Origin: Kordiimonas gwangyangensis DSM 19435 = JCM 12864
GTDB taxonomy: Bacteria > Pseudomonadota > Alphaproteobacteria > Sphingomonadales > Kordiimonadaceae
NCBI RefSeq assembly: GCF_000375545.1
Contig: NZ_AQXF01000005.1
Span: 1 to 64,000, forward strand
Direction of reading: 5' to 3'
DNA: 64,000 nucleotides
The notes under the pieces are model-generated. The model did not search any database and had not been told where the DNA came from. It saw only the letters and a program-made list of their open reading frames with translations. Position 1 is the first letter of the stretch. Each line of letters starts with the position of its first letter. Positions 44,956 to 53,340 of this stretch are shown here, piece by piece. The translations under genes were made by a program, and so were the position numbers.

Positions 44956-45347
44956 GCGGTCACTCCTCACTTGGTGAAAAGCCTAGTGATGGGACCAGTG
45001 ATCAGGCAAGAAGAAAGCGCGAGAAACGGCACAATTCTGGCTATTTTTCACCTTAGCGGAGATTTTTTAAGAAATATTTTCCGCTTAGCATTCCTCGTGC
45101 GTTTAAGGGTGTTGGGCCTCGTCAAATTGCGCCTGTCCTTACCCGTAAATCCGCACAGAATTTTTCGATTCGCACCGTGGTACACCCGCACCCATCCCGC
45201 TGAGTGTACTATGCCTTTACGCGCTCAACTCGCGAATAATTTGCCAAATTTCCATTTCATATCAGCATCTTAAACAAGCGCTCTTGACGGCACCCCTCCT
45301 GTATGCACTGTACTACTACACACAGTACAGTGATTCGAGAATGTCAA
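44956..45347. other. Divergent intergenic region (sigma factor / GntR)
   Basis: 392 bp. The right end holds the GntR operator described separately and a -35-like TTGACG at 45284-45289. The left part should carry the sigma-factor promoter. AT-rich near 45050-45090. Confidence 0.45.
45306..45332 (+). promoter_or_regulatory. 27-bp inverted repeat upstream of gntR (putative operator)
   Basis: CACTGTACT-N9-AGTACAGTG with perfect 9-bp arms, 15 nt before the gntR start codon and just after a TTGACG -35-like hexamer. Its position would block transcription when bound, so autorepression by the GntR protein is likely. A lone GTGTACT half-site occurs about 100 nt upstream. Confidence 0.65.
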
Positions 45348-45767
45348 ATGAGCGTCAGTAACGTGAAGATACAAATAGTGACCGGTGACAGCCGGCCCAT
45401 CTTCAAGCAGATCGTCGACGGTGTTCGCATGGAAATCGCCACGGGCGGGCTTCCCGTGGGCACCAAACTGCCAAGTGTGCGCGGCCTTGCCATGCAGTTG
45501 ATGATCAACGCCAATACCGTCGCCAAGGCATATAACGAGCTGACTGCGCAGGGGCTTGTGGAGCCCCGCCAAGGCCTCGGCCTTTTTGTGTCCGAGCCAC
45601 GACAGCTGCTGAGCGAGGAAGAGCAACAAAAGAGGCTGAAATCAGCCGTGGATAACCTTGTGAACGAGGTCGCGTACCTGGACTTCGGGAGCGAGGAAAT
45701 CCTGCGTGAAGTGCAAAAAGCGCTCACCAAACTGGATGGTGCCCCCGGCACCGACGACAGAGATTGA
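45348..45767 (+). CDS. GntR-family regulator, YtrA subfamily
   Basis: 139-residue short GntR regulator: PIFKQIVDGVRMEIATGGLP, LPSVRGLAMQLMINANTVAK and YNELTAQGLVEPRQGLGLFV form the winged helix, followed by a helical tail of about 60 residues and no effector domain. It leads an operon with an ABC ATPase and permease, the standard YtrA context. The ATG at 45348 is chosen; a longer frame from 45303 would run through the operator palindrome. Confidence 0.92.
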   Translation: MSVSNVKIQIVTGDSRPIFKQIVDGVRMEIATGGLPVGTKLPSVRGLAMQLMINANTVAKAYNELTAQGLVEPRQGLGLFVSEPRQLLSEEEQQKRLKSAVDNLVNEVAYLDFGSEEILREVQKALTKLDGAPGTDDRD

Positions 45768-45777
45768 GGACAGCACA

Positions 45778-46683
45778 ATGCAAAACTGCATAGAAACAAA
45801 CGACCTGACAAAAAGGTTCGGCAAAAAACTGGCACTCAAGGATTTCACCCTGACCATTGAACAGGGCGGCATCCACGCGATTGTAGGCAGCAACGGCGCG
45901 GGTAAATCGACGCTCTTTCGCCTACTTCTTGGGGTATCTACCCCAACATCCGGCACAGCGCGGCTTCTGGGCGCTGACTGCCGTACCCTGCAGCCTGAAA
46001 TCCGCGGCCGCGTAGGATATGTGAATGAGGAACATACGCTGCCGCTGTGGATGAAAGCCAAGGAAATTACAGCACACCAGCGCGCCTTTTATCCCAAATG
46101 GAACCAGAAAACGTTTGAAAGCGTCATTGGCTACTTCGACGTTGACCAGAACCAGAAGGTGGCCGGCCTCTCCCGCGGGGAGCGGGCCGGGCTTAACCTT
46201 TCCATGGCGCTGGCTCAGTCACCTGACCTGTTGATCCTTGATGAACCCACGCTCGGCCTTGATGTGGTCGCGCGGCAATCGTTCCTTGAGGCCCTCATGT
46301 TCACCGAGACCGAGGCCAACACCACCATCATATACTGCTCCCACCAGATGGAGGAGATCGAGCGTGTTGCCGACCGCCTGATCATCATGGAAAGAGGCGA
46401 ACTCAAGAACAACAGCAGCCCGGATGATTTTGTCGAACGCGTCTCTTACTGGGTGGCGGAAATACCGTCTGGCCTGCCCGATAAAGGCAAAATTCCGGGA
46501 TACCTGAACGCCCGCGACATTGAGGGCCAATGTCATATCCTCGTCGCGGACCAAGGCAACGACTTTGGCGACTTTCTCAAAAAAAATGGCGCAACTGCAG
46601 TGGCCCGCAACCCAGTCAATCTGGAACGTGCCGTCAATGCATTCCTGACAAAGAACCATAGCGCCCCTGACAGCAGAGCATAG
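45778..46683 (+). CDS. ABC transporter ATP-binding protein
   Basis: 301-residue ABC ATPase: Walker A VGSNGAGKSTLFRLLLG near residues 38-53, signature LSRGERAGLNLSMALAQ (degenerate LSGGQ), Walker B LLILDEPTLGLD and H-loop YCSHQMEEIERVADRL. About 80 C-terminal residues form a regulatory extension. GAGGACAG precedes the ATG at 45778, 10 nt after gntR. Forms an exporter with the next gene. Confidence 0.92.
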   Translation: MQNCIETNDLTKRFGKKLALKDFTLTIEQGGIHAIVGSNGAGKSTLFRLLLGVSTPTSGTARLLGADCRTLQPEIRGRVGYVNEEHTLPLWMKAKEITAHQRAFYPKWNQKTFESVIGYFDVDQNQKVAGLSRGERAGLNLSMALAQSPDLLILDEPTLGLDVVARQSFLEALMFTETEANTTIIYCSHQMEEIERVADRLIIMERGELKNNSSPDDFVERVSYWVAEIPSGLPDKGKIPGYLNARDIEGQCHILVADQGNDFGDFLKKNGATAVARNPVNLERAVNAFLTKNHSAPDSRA

Positions 46684-46693
46684 GATAATCAAG

Positions 46694-48529
46694 ATGTTGC
46701 AGATTTTCAAAAGTGAGTTCCTGCGCTACCGCACATGGACCCTTCTGGCGATGGTGGCAGTGCTGGCTGCATACGCTTTCCTCGCCAAACTGTTCCCGTT
46801 TCTGAGCGCGCCACCCGAAATGACCGCGATCAGCTATATCGTCGCCGTGGGCGGGTCGCTGGCCTTTGGCCTTGTACAGATGCTTCTGCACCGGCGCGCC
46901 AATCACTGGACTTACCTTGTGCACCGCCCCTTGGAGCCCAAACAGATCTACTTTGGCCTGTCGCTCGCTGGCATGCTCTCGATCGCGCTTGTTCTTGTCA
47001 TCCCATGGCTCATCATGGTTGTAGGCATTGATGCTTTCACGGTTACGGTTGTGGACACCCGCCACTATAGCTATGTGCTCTTCATGGTGTTTTGTGCGCT
47101 CACCGGCTATCTGGTTGGCTCGCTCACTGCGCTTAATCCCAGCAAGGGGTCCATCCTCCTCGCGATCCTGCTGCTCATCATCATGAATCCGCGGCCGTCG
47201 AATGATTTCGCACAGTTCGCGCCCATGCTGGTTGTGCTCGCCGTGCTCTATGCACTCAACATCGTCAGCTTCAAGCCTGATCTCAGCACACATGTACGCA
47301 AGCCGTGGGCGATTGCACTGATGGCACTGCCGATGTGTTATGCGCTCACCTATGGCCTCGCCATGTCAACGCTCATTTACTATCACATCCCGCGTTTCAT
47401 CATGGGCACCCACCCGGACAACAACCCGATTAATGGCACCGTTGAGTTCATCTGGTCCCTCAAGGGCGCTGACCGCGTGGCCTATGCCCTTGAGGGCAGC
47501 GACAATGGCAATGCGGACTTTTACGCCAAACAGGCGGAACTCGCGGAAGAGGGCTGGATTTCGACCAGCGCATGGACCTACCCACGCCGCGGCCAGCTCC
47601 ATACCCAGGATGCGCAGTATGCGCTGACACCAAAAGGCACCAGCGATGTGTGGCAGTTCTCGCACGACCAGATGCTGATGATCGGCCATTCTCGCATTGG
47701 TCAAAAGCCGCTTGGCGCGATTGGCATGCAGGGTTTCATCGACAGTGCAGATGACGCCACAGATGCAGACCGCTTCAACACTGTGCCGACGATGGTGGGT
47801 GAAAAGTTCCTCGCGACACCCGAGGTGATCTATCAGGTCAATTTCGCGGAACGCCGCCTTGATATCAAACATGCTCCGGAAGCCGGTGAACACTATATCG
47901 GCAGGCCGCAAATGGGCGAAAACTACGTGGCACTGGTTACCAACAAACATGTGCTGATGTTCGACCCTCACCAGGTCGCCGATGAGTATGAAGCTGCGGT
48001 GCCTGAGTATGTCATCGAACATCCGGTCCCTGTTTCCATTATCGCAAGCATCGATACCTACCGCCTTGTGGACGGCTATCTCCTGACCTATTACGGGCCC
48101 AATTTCTTTGGTTTTGACCAGCCCGGCAGCATGGTGATGCACGCCAAGCTGGGCGGCGGTGTGGAAGTGATCAACGCGCGTCACTATAGGGAACAGCGTC
48201 ACCCCGCCTGGGTCCGTCATTTCATGGAGAAGATTTCCCCTGCCCTCCACGTGATGGACAATGCCTATCTGAGCTCGGTCGAGCCAACTAACGCAGACTA
48301 CACAAGCCCGAGCGAACTGTTGGCTCGCGAGTACCCTAAGCCAATCTACTGGATGGCAGGCCTCTTGATGCTTGTGTCGGCTGCGGTAAACTTCCTGCTC
48401 AGCCGCCGACACGGCCTCAGCCGCGCAGAGACCGTGACCTGGACCCTGCTTGGTGCCTGTCTTAGCGTGCCTGCCGTTGTTGCATTCCTTCTGATGCACC
48501 CATGGCGCAGGGAAGCGCTCGACACCTAA
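46694..48529 (+). CDS. ABC transporter permease with large extracytoplasmic domain
   Basis: 611-residue protein. Six or so TM segments lie in residues 15-235, then a soluble region of about 300 residues (240-550) that reads like a beta-propeller-type or sensor domain, then two C-terminal TM segments (WMAGLLMLVSAAVNFLLSRR and LGACLSVPAVVAFLLM). The soluble insertion is unusual for an ABC-2 permease and may bind substrate outside the membrane. It lies 10 nt after the ATPase gene. Confidence 0.85.
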   Translation: MLQIFKSEFLRYRTWTLLAMVAVLAAYAFLAKLFPFLSAPPEMTAISYIVAVGGSLAFGLVQMLLHRRANHWTYLVHRPLEPKQIYFGLSLAGMLSIALVLVIPWLIMVVGIDAFTVTVVDTRHYSYVLFMVFCALTGYLVGSLTALNPSKGSILLAILLLIIMNPRPSNDFAQFAPMLVVLAVLYALNIVSFKPDLSTHVRKPWAIALMALPMCYALTYGLAMSTLIYYHIPRFIMGTHPDNNPINGTVEFIWSLKGADRVAYALEGSDNGNADFYAKQAELAEEGWISTSAWTYPRRGQLHTQDAQYALTPKGTSDVWQFSHDQMLMIGHSRIGQKPLGAIGMQGFIDSADDATDADRFNTVPTMVGEKFLATPEVIYQVNFAERRLDIKHAPEAGEHYIGRPQMGENYVALVTNKHVLMFDPHQVADEYEAAVPEYVIEHPVPVSIIASIDTYRLVDGYLLTYYGPNFFGFDQPGSMVMHAKLGGGVEVINARHYREQRHPAWVRHFMEKISPALHVMDNAYLSSVEPTNADYTSPSELLAREYPKPIYWMAGLLMLVSAAVNFLLSRRHGLSRAETVTWTLLGACLSVPAVVAFLLMHPWRREALDT

Positions 48530-48538
48530 CATACTAGA

Positions 48539-48561
48539 TGCCGGGCCAATGGAGCCCGGCA
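48539..48561. other. Intercistronic hairpin between permease and S9 peptidase genes
   Basis: TGCCGGGC pairs with GCCCGGCA around a 7-nt loop. There is no T run, so partial attenuation or mRNA processing is likelier than full termination. Confidence 0.45.
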
Positions 48562-48595
48562 CGTCGACCACACAGCAATTTGGATAGGAATAATC

Positions 48596-50629
48596 ATGAC
48601 GCCCCTTAAAGCATGGGTGCGGCAGCGGGCTTGTTTTGCCCTCGTCGTCGCCGCACTGAGCGCCAGCGCACCGACCTTGAGCGCAAGCGCAGACGAGCTC
48701 GACACTATCATTGAATATGTGCAGACCCGAGACATCGCACCGCCCTTGCCCCGCAGTTTTTTCAGCCGCCGCGCGGAGTTGCGCGACATTGCATTGTCAC
48801 CAAACGGCAAGCTCGTCGCCTATATTTTTGAGACTGGTGATGCAAAACAGGTGCGACTGTATGATCTTGCGAAAAGCACATATCAGACACTCTTCACGAG
48901 CAGGATACTGAGGTCCATACACTGGTCCACCGACGGCGCTCACCTTTTCATGGAAACAGACCAAGGTATTGCGCGGGTCTCCCTCGCTGCACGTGACCGC
49001 CCGTCCCATGTCATCAACCTCGACAGAAAGATTGAAGAAAAGTTTTTCGGCATTGACCCCACTCACCCGAACGCTTTCCTCGTCGCGCGCCGTATTGAGC
49101 GTGATCAGCCACCTGTTCTAACCCGTGTCTTCGCGGATGGTCAGACGGAAGAGCTTTATACGCCTGACACCGAAGTTACTGATTTCCTTACCGTGGGCGA
49201 AGACCGTAATTTTGCGCTCCAGATCAGAGACAAACAACTTGCTCTTCTCACCCTTGAAGGAACAACGGAGACAACACTTCTTACCTGCGGTGTAACGGAC
49301 AATTGCGGCTTGATCAGCTATAGCGCGACCACAGACAGGCTTTATATGCGCGGCCACTTCGGTGATGACCTGCTGGGCGTCTATGCAATCAACCCTCATG
49401 ACGGTTCACACCAGTTGATCCATCGCGATCCGGGTGGGACGTTCGACCTCAATTCCGTGAAGATCGACAAGCGCACGGGCATGCCCGCGCTGGTGGGCTA
49501 CAGAGATGACTACACCTCATTTTACGGCCTCAATGATGCGATGAAGGGCGCTATGGCCGCTCTGGAAGCGCAGATGCAGGCAGACTATTACCACATCATT
49601 CCTGATGCGACGCTTGAGCATTTCGTTGTGATCGACCAAAGCACCAATGAGCCCGAGAGGAAAGTCTCGTTCTTCTCAGTCGCCGAACAGAAGCTCACCG
49701 CCATCCCCCTCGCGAGCCCTGCAACAGCCGCTGAGCTTAACCACCGCGACAACGTCGCGCCTCGCATCCCGATATGGTTCACCGCAAGCGATGGCATGGA
49801 GTTGCAAGGCTATGTCACGCTGCCGCTTGGCCGTGACCCGGCGTCGGTGCCGCTTGTTGTGGTTCCGCATGGTGGGCCCTGGGGCCGGGTCGACGGTTCC
49901 TACGATGGTCGTGCCCAGTTTCTCGCCAATCGCGGCTATGCGGTGTTTGAGCCCAACTTCCGCGCCTCCATGGGCTTTGGCCTCAAATACATGACAAGCG
50001 GCAAACGTGAATTTGGCGATGGCCGCGTGCTTCAGGACATTCTGGACGGCACCAACTATATCCTTTCGCGCGGGATTGGTCGCGTGGGCAACATGGCCAT
50101 CTTCGGTCATTCCTTCGGCGGCTTTTCAGTCCTCAGTGCATTGTCTTTCGCACCCGATATGTACCAAGTCGGTATCGCAGGGGCACCACCCGCCGACCTC
50201 GCCAAGGCCATCGATCACTACCGCAAAAATCGCGATGATGGTGACTTCAGCATGAGCTTCGAGTTTTACAAGGACCAAGCCGTCAACCCGGATGATCCGG
50301 AAGACCGGCGCAAAATGCACATGAAATCGCCCGACTATCACTGGGAGAAGATAAACAAGCCCCTATACATTTGGGCAGGAGCCCAAGACCTCAAGGTGTC
50401 TGTCCTGGATGTGCGGGACTATGTGCTCAGACTGCAGCATGCAGGCAAAGCGGTAACATACCTCGAAGAACCGCGAGCAGGTCACAGCCCCAAAGAGCCC
50501 ATGGCGCGAGAAGCGTATTTCTACATGGTGGAAAAAGCGCTGGCGACCCATCTGGGCGGGCCAGAGCCTGAGCCAGTAAATGAGCGCTTGGCGCGTCACC
50601 TAAAGCGCGTTTCTCGAGAACTGCGCTAG
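48596..50629 (+). CDS. Exported prolyl-oligopeptidase-family (S9) serine peptidase
   Basis: 677-residue protein with a signal peptide (residues 1-30, ending SASA). An N-terminal beta-propeller follows (LRDIALSPNGKLVAYIFETG, LRSIHWSTDGAHLFMETDQG). The alpha/beta-hydrolase domain has the nucleophile elbow GHSFGGFS near residue 505, the upstream VVPHGGPWGRVDG oxyanion segment, and GAQDLKV and AGHSPKEP for the acid and His. It would cleave short peptides in the periplasm. It follows the ABC genes after 66 nt and may be part of that regulon. A bidirectional terminator follows. Confidence 0.9.
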   Translation: MTPLKAWVRQRACFALVVAALSASAPTLSASADELDTIIEYVQTRDIAPPLPRSFFSRRAELRDIALSPNGKLVAYIFETGDAKQVRLYDLAKSTYQTLFTSRILRSIHWSTDGAHLFMETDQGIARVSLAARDRPSHVINLDRKIEEKFFGIDPTHPNAFLVARRIERDQPPVLTRVFADGQTEELYTPDTEVTDFLTVGEDRNFALQIRDKQLALLTLEGTTETTLLTCGVTDNCGLISYSATTDRLYMRGHFGDDLLGVYAINPHDGSHQLIHRDPGGTFDLNSVKIDKRTGMPALVGYRDDYTSFYGLNDAMKGAMAALEAQMQADYYHIIPDATLEHFVVIDQSTNEPERKVSFFSVAEQKLTAIPLASPATAAELNHRDNVAPRIPIWFTASDGMELQGYVTLPLGRDPASVPLVVVPHGGPWGRVDGSYDGRAQFLANRGYAVFEPNFRASMGFGLKYMTSGKREFGDGRVLQDILDGTNYILSRGIGRVGNMAIFGHSFGGFSVLSALSFAPDMYQVGIAGAPPADLAKAIDHYRKNRDDGDFSMSFEFYKDQAVNPDDPEDRRKMHMKSPDYHWEKINKPLYIWAGAQDLKVSVLDVRDYVLRLQHAGKAVTYLEEPRAGHSPKEPMAREAYFYMVEKALATHLGGPEPEPVNERLARHLKRVSRELR

Positions 50630-50637
50630 CAAGATGA

Positions 50638-50669
50638 CACTGTGGCGACGATTATTTGCCGCCACAGTG
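50638..50669. terminator. Bidirectional terminator between convergent genes
   Basis: CACTGTGGCG pairs perfectly with CGCCACAGTG around a 12-nt AT-rich loop, between the S9 peptidase and DyP peroxidase 3' ends. Confidence 0.75.
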
Positions 50670-50675
50670 ACTTCC

Positions 50676-52109
50676 CTAATAGGAAGCGTTGTCCGTCTGC
50701 CGCCAATCACAGTCGTCGCTTGAAAGTGCTTCGAATGCTGCAATACCGGGTAGGAAGAAATAGTCGCCACCGCGACACGTTACGAATTGCTTCAACTCGT
50801 TGCAGACCATGGTATTTCGGCCCGCACTTTCGTCGCCGGGCACAATGAATTTTCCGTCCTCCAGCTGCGTACCCACGATCGGGTCACGGTCGTTGCCCTG
50901 GTTGAAGTCGTTGCCGTAATTCACCCATTGCTGCTGCACAAATTCAAACTGCCGCGAAATGCTGGCATTGAGAACAATGAACATGATGCCCTGCCCTTCC
51001 TCGCCGTTGACCTCTGCTTGCGATTTGTTGCGCGGCACGAGGTCGCCATAGGTGATGGCGCGGCGCAGGATGCGGTGCCGGTCAACGAGGAGCGAGCCAT
51101 AATCTGCGCCAAAACTGTCGCGCGGGTTGGTGCGCCGGATGTGTGCACCCATGGGGCATTGCCGTCCGTCCGGATCACTCGCGTAGGTGAAGTCATAGTC
51201 ACCCTTGGAAGCCATCAGCGGTGTACCGTCCCGCCGCCTGCCAACCATACGCGCGCCAATATCATCACCGGACCGGCCAAGCTTTTTGGCCTGCCCCTTC
51301 AGATAGTCGCGGAACAGGTCAACGTCCTGCGCCAGTTTACGCAGCACCATGAAGGAACCGTTCCACGAAAAAGCAGGCGGTTTGGGAGCAGGTGGAATTT
51401 CGCCGTTGGTATCTATGTGGCCTAACAGGAACTCACCGGGCGGAAAGGTGTGCCATTTGCCTTTTGGGTCCAGCACACCGCCACCGACCACATGTTTATC
51501 CATAATGCCGCGGATAGGCGGGTTGCCCATGCCGTCACGGAAGCCGAACTGCTCCAGAAGGGACGGCTTGTCCGGTTGGCTTTTGGGGTCATCGATATAA
51601 ACCGGCACGTCGGGGCTTGAGACAATGCGCGAGGTATCCTGCTGCCCAACAATGGCAACGCCCTTCGCACCCTTCACCCATTTCTCGAACCCCGCGCACC
51701 ATGCCTCAAGGCTCTCGTCGCTGCGCGCATAAACACCGACCCAGACATGGACCTGATGCCCATCCCATATGGCATCCCATTTCTCAGGGCTGCTGGCGCC
51801 AAAGTCACCGTTGATGGCTGCGCGGCGGCGCATGCCGTCGCGGTAGTCTTCCGGCATGCTGAACAGCAGGTCGTTATCGAGCTTGAGTGCCGTCAGCCCT
51901 GCATGGGTCAGCGCCGCGTTGACACAAATATCTGGCTTGTCGGCAAGGTCATGGATCGTTGTCAGCGGGCTGAGGTGGCGCAGGAGCCGTCGGCCCGCAT
52001 CATCAGTTTTATAGGCGCAGTAATAAAACCGCCCCTTGGGCCAACCAAGCCCGATACCCTTGAAAAGCGCCTGAATGTCTTTGGTATTGATAGATGCCGG
52101 TGATGTCAT
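50676..52109 (-). CDS. DyP-type heme peroxidase
   Basis: 477-residue peroxidase. The distal GxxDG motif is GFRDG at 189-193 (catalytic D192). The proximal heme ligand is probably H323 in CPMGAHIRRTNPRDS, with the distal Arg in HRILRRAITYG. Length and layout match the longer (class V, formerly C/D) DyP enzymes. There is no Tat or Sec signal and no encapsulin gene nearby, so it should be cytoplasmic. Start and the upstream stop overlap (TGATG). It is the last gene of the cyclase-lipase-P450 operon, where it may act on fatty-acid or lipid hydroperoxides. Confidence 0.92.
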   Translation of the reverse strand: MTSPASINTKDIQALFKGIGLGWPKGRFYYCAYKTDDAGRRLLRHLSPLTTIHDLADKPDICVNAALTHAGLTALKLDNDLLFSMPEDYRDGMRRRAAINGDFGASSPEKWDAIWDGHQVHVWVGVYARSDESLEAWCAGFEKWVKGAKGVAIVGQQDTSRIVSSPDVPVYIDDPKSQPDKPSLLEQFGFRDGMGNPPIRGIMDKHVVGGGVLDPKGKWHTFPPGEFLLGHIDTNGEIPPAPKPPAFSWNGSFMVLRKLAQDVDLFRDYLKGQAKKLGRSGDDIGARMVGRRRDGTPLMASKGDYDFTYASDPDGRQCPMGAHIRRTNPRDSFGADYGSLLVDRHRILRRAITYGDLVPRNKSQAEVNGEEGQGIMFIVLNASISRQFEFVQQQWVNYGNDFNQGNDRDPIVGTQLEDGKFIVPGDESAGRNTMVCNELKQFVTCRGGDYFFLPGIAAFEALSSDDCDWRQTDNASY

Positions 52110-52684
52110 CAGAAGCTCCCGGGTTTCGGAATATCGGGATGGACAAATTTCTCGCGGTCTTTCTGCCATGCGTTTTTGAGCTTGGCGTCCGAAAGACCTT
52201 CATGGGCCGAAACCCAGTCCCCCAGCATCTGTTTGCGCGATACAGCCTTCAGCGTGTCCTGCACGCTGTTCGGGAAACCTGCATAGCCAAGCGGATTGTT
52301 GAACATGCAGCGCGCGATATAGCGCCGGAAAAAGACCGAACCCTTATAGTCCGGGTAGCCAATGCACTGGCCCCATACGGCCTCAACAAACGATGGCTGC
52401 ACGCGGTACAGGCAATCGAGGAAATCATCGATGTGGCCATCAAGGTCGACCACAAAAAGCAGGTATTTGGTCTTGATATGCGCGCCAGACGTATCGCCCA
52501 TGGGCGGTATCAACTGGTCAAGGATTTGCAGCCGCGCCATATGGACCATGGGGCAATCGCTGAACGGGCTATTTTCCTGTTCGTGGGCGGCCAACGTGTC
52601 ACGCAGCTTTTGCATCTTGTTACCGGGATCATTCCGGTGATGGCAAATGGGCGACAGGGCGGTCAGGAAGCTATGGTCGGTCAT
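52109..52684 (-). CDS. Unknown 191-residue protein, paralogue of its upstream neighbour
   Basis: No known family was recognised. The core (YLLFVVDLDGHIDDFLDCLY, then W, a GYPDYKG turn, FFRRYIARC and NPLGYAGFPNSVQDTLKA) aligns along its length with the next gene upstream. The shared signature is VF-x2-D/N-x-D/N-G followed by a late F/YP-x2-SV-x-D pattern. Cys and His residues near the start (SPICHHRND, SDCPMVHMA) could bind metal. Overlaps its upstream neighbour by 4 nt and DyP by 1 nt, so the genes are tightly coupled and probably form a functional set with the peroxidase. Confidence 0.75.
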   Translation of the reverse strand: MTDHSFLTALSPICHHRNDPGNKMQKLRDTLAAHEQENSPFSDCPMVHMARLQILDQLIPPMGDTSGAHIKTKYLLFVVDLDGHIDDFLDCLYRVQPSFVEAVWGQCIGYPDYKGSVFFRRYIARCMFNNPLGYAGFPNSVQDTLKAVSRKQMLGDWVSAHEGLSDAKLKNAWQKDREKFVHPDIPKPGSF

Positions 52685-53337
52685 GTTGTCACCTCCAGCG
52701 GCCGCGCACGGTAGGTAAGCGCCGACTGGCTGGCCTCAAGCTGACCGGTGGTTGCGATCATTGGCGACACGTCGGTTACAAAAGCGCGGTAGAGCTTGCC
52801 GAACTCTTCACTCGAAAGCTCATCATGCGTTGCAGCCAGAAACGCATCCAGCTTCGGTTCAAGCTCATTCGCCTTGGCGATATCGCGCACCGAGGCACCG
52901 GGATAGGCGTTATAGTAAAGGTCCTGCGGTTGCTGGTAGTAGCGGATATACTGCTTGAACAGCCGCATGGGCCAAGGCCCCGGGAAGCCCGCACTTGTGT
53001 ACCACAGCATATTGAGGCCCTTGCTGACCGCATGAATGCGGCCAAAGGCATCGATATACTGGTCCCACGAGCCATTGAAGTTGGTGGTGAAGACATAAAG
53101 ATCATACGGCCAATGTTCGACCGGCTGATCGGCACTCAGGCGCGGCAGCTTATTGCCCGGCACCGTGATCCAGCGCGCAAAATGAATGAAGGCAAGCTGC
53201 CCCACGATGGTGAGCGGCAGATGTTTGAACACAAGGAGTATGATGCGGGAACCAAGGCTCCGCCAACCACGACGGATCGGCGTTATCACCGTCATCGGGA
53301 ACGCCTTACCTTGAAAATGCGTTGGAATTAGCGGCAT
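52681..53337 (-). CDS. Unknown 218-residue protein, paralogue of its downstream neighbour
   Basis: The core (LYVFTTNFNGSWDQYIDAFG, a W-containing GFPGPWP turn, LFKQYIRYY, LYYNAYPGASVRDIAKA) aligns with the downstream 191-residue protein. The first 60 residues are hydrophobic and basic (LGSRIILLVFKHLPLTIVGQ), suggesting membrane association that the paralogue lacks. No family name is known to me. It lies 3 nt after the P450 gene. A lipid-binding or peroxidase-assisting role is inference from context only. Confidence 0.75.
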   Translation of the reverse strand: MPLIPTHFQGKAFPMTVITPIRRGWRSLGSRIILLVFKHLPLTIVGQLAFIHFARWITVPGNKLPRLSADQPVEHWPYDLYVFTTNFNGSWDQYIDAFGRIHAVSKGLNMLWYTSAGFPGPWPMRLFKQYIRYYQQPQDLYYNAYPGASVRDIAKANELEPKLDAFLAATHDELSSEEFGKLYRAFVTDVSPMIATTGQLEASQSALTYRARPLEVTT

Positions 53338-53340
53338 GCC

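Noticed and set aside
47366-48571. 401-residue minus-strand frame opposite the large permease
   Set aside because: Antisense shadow; no motif or SD, while the plus strand has a coherent membrane protein coupled to its ATPase.
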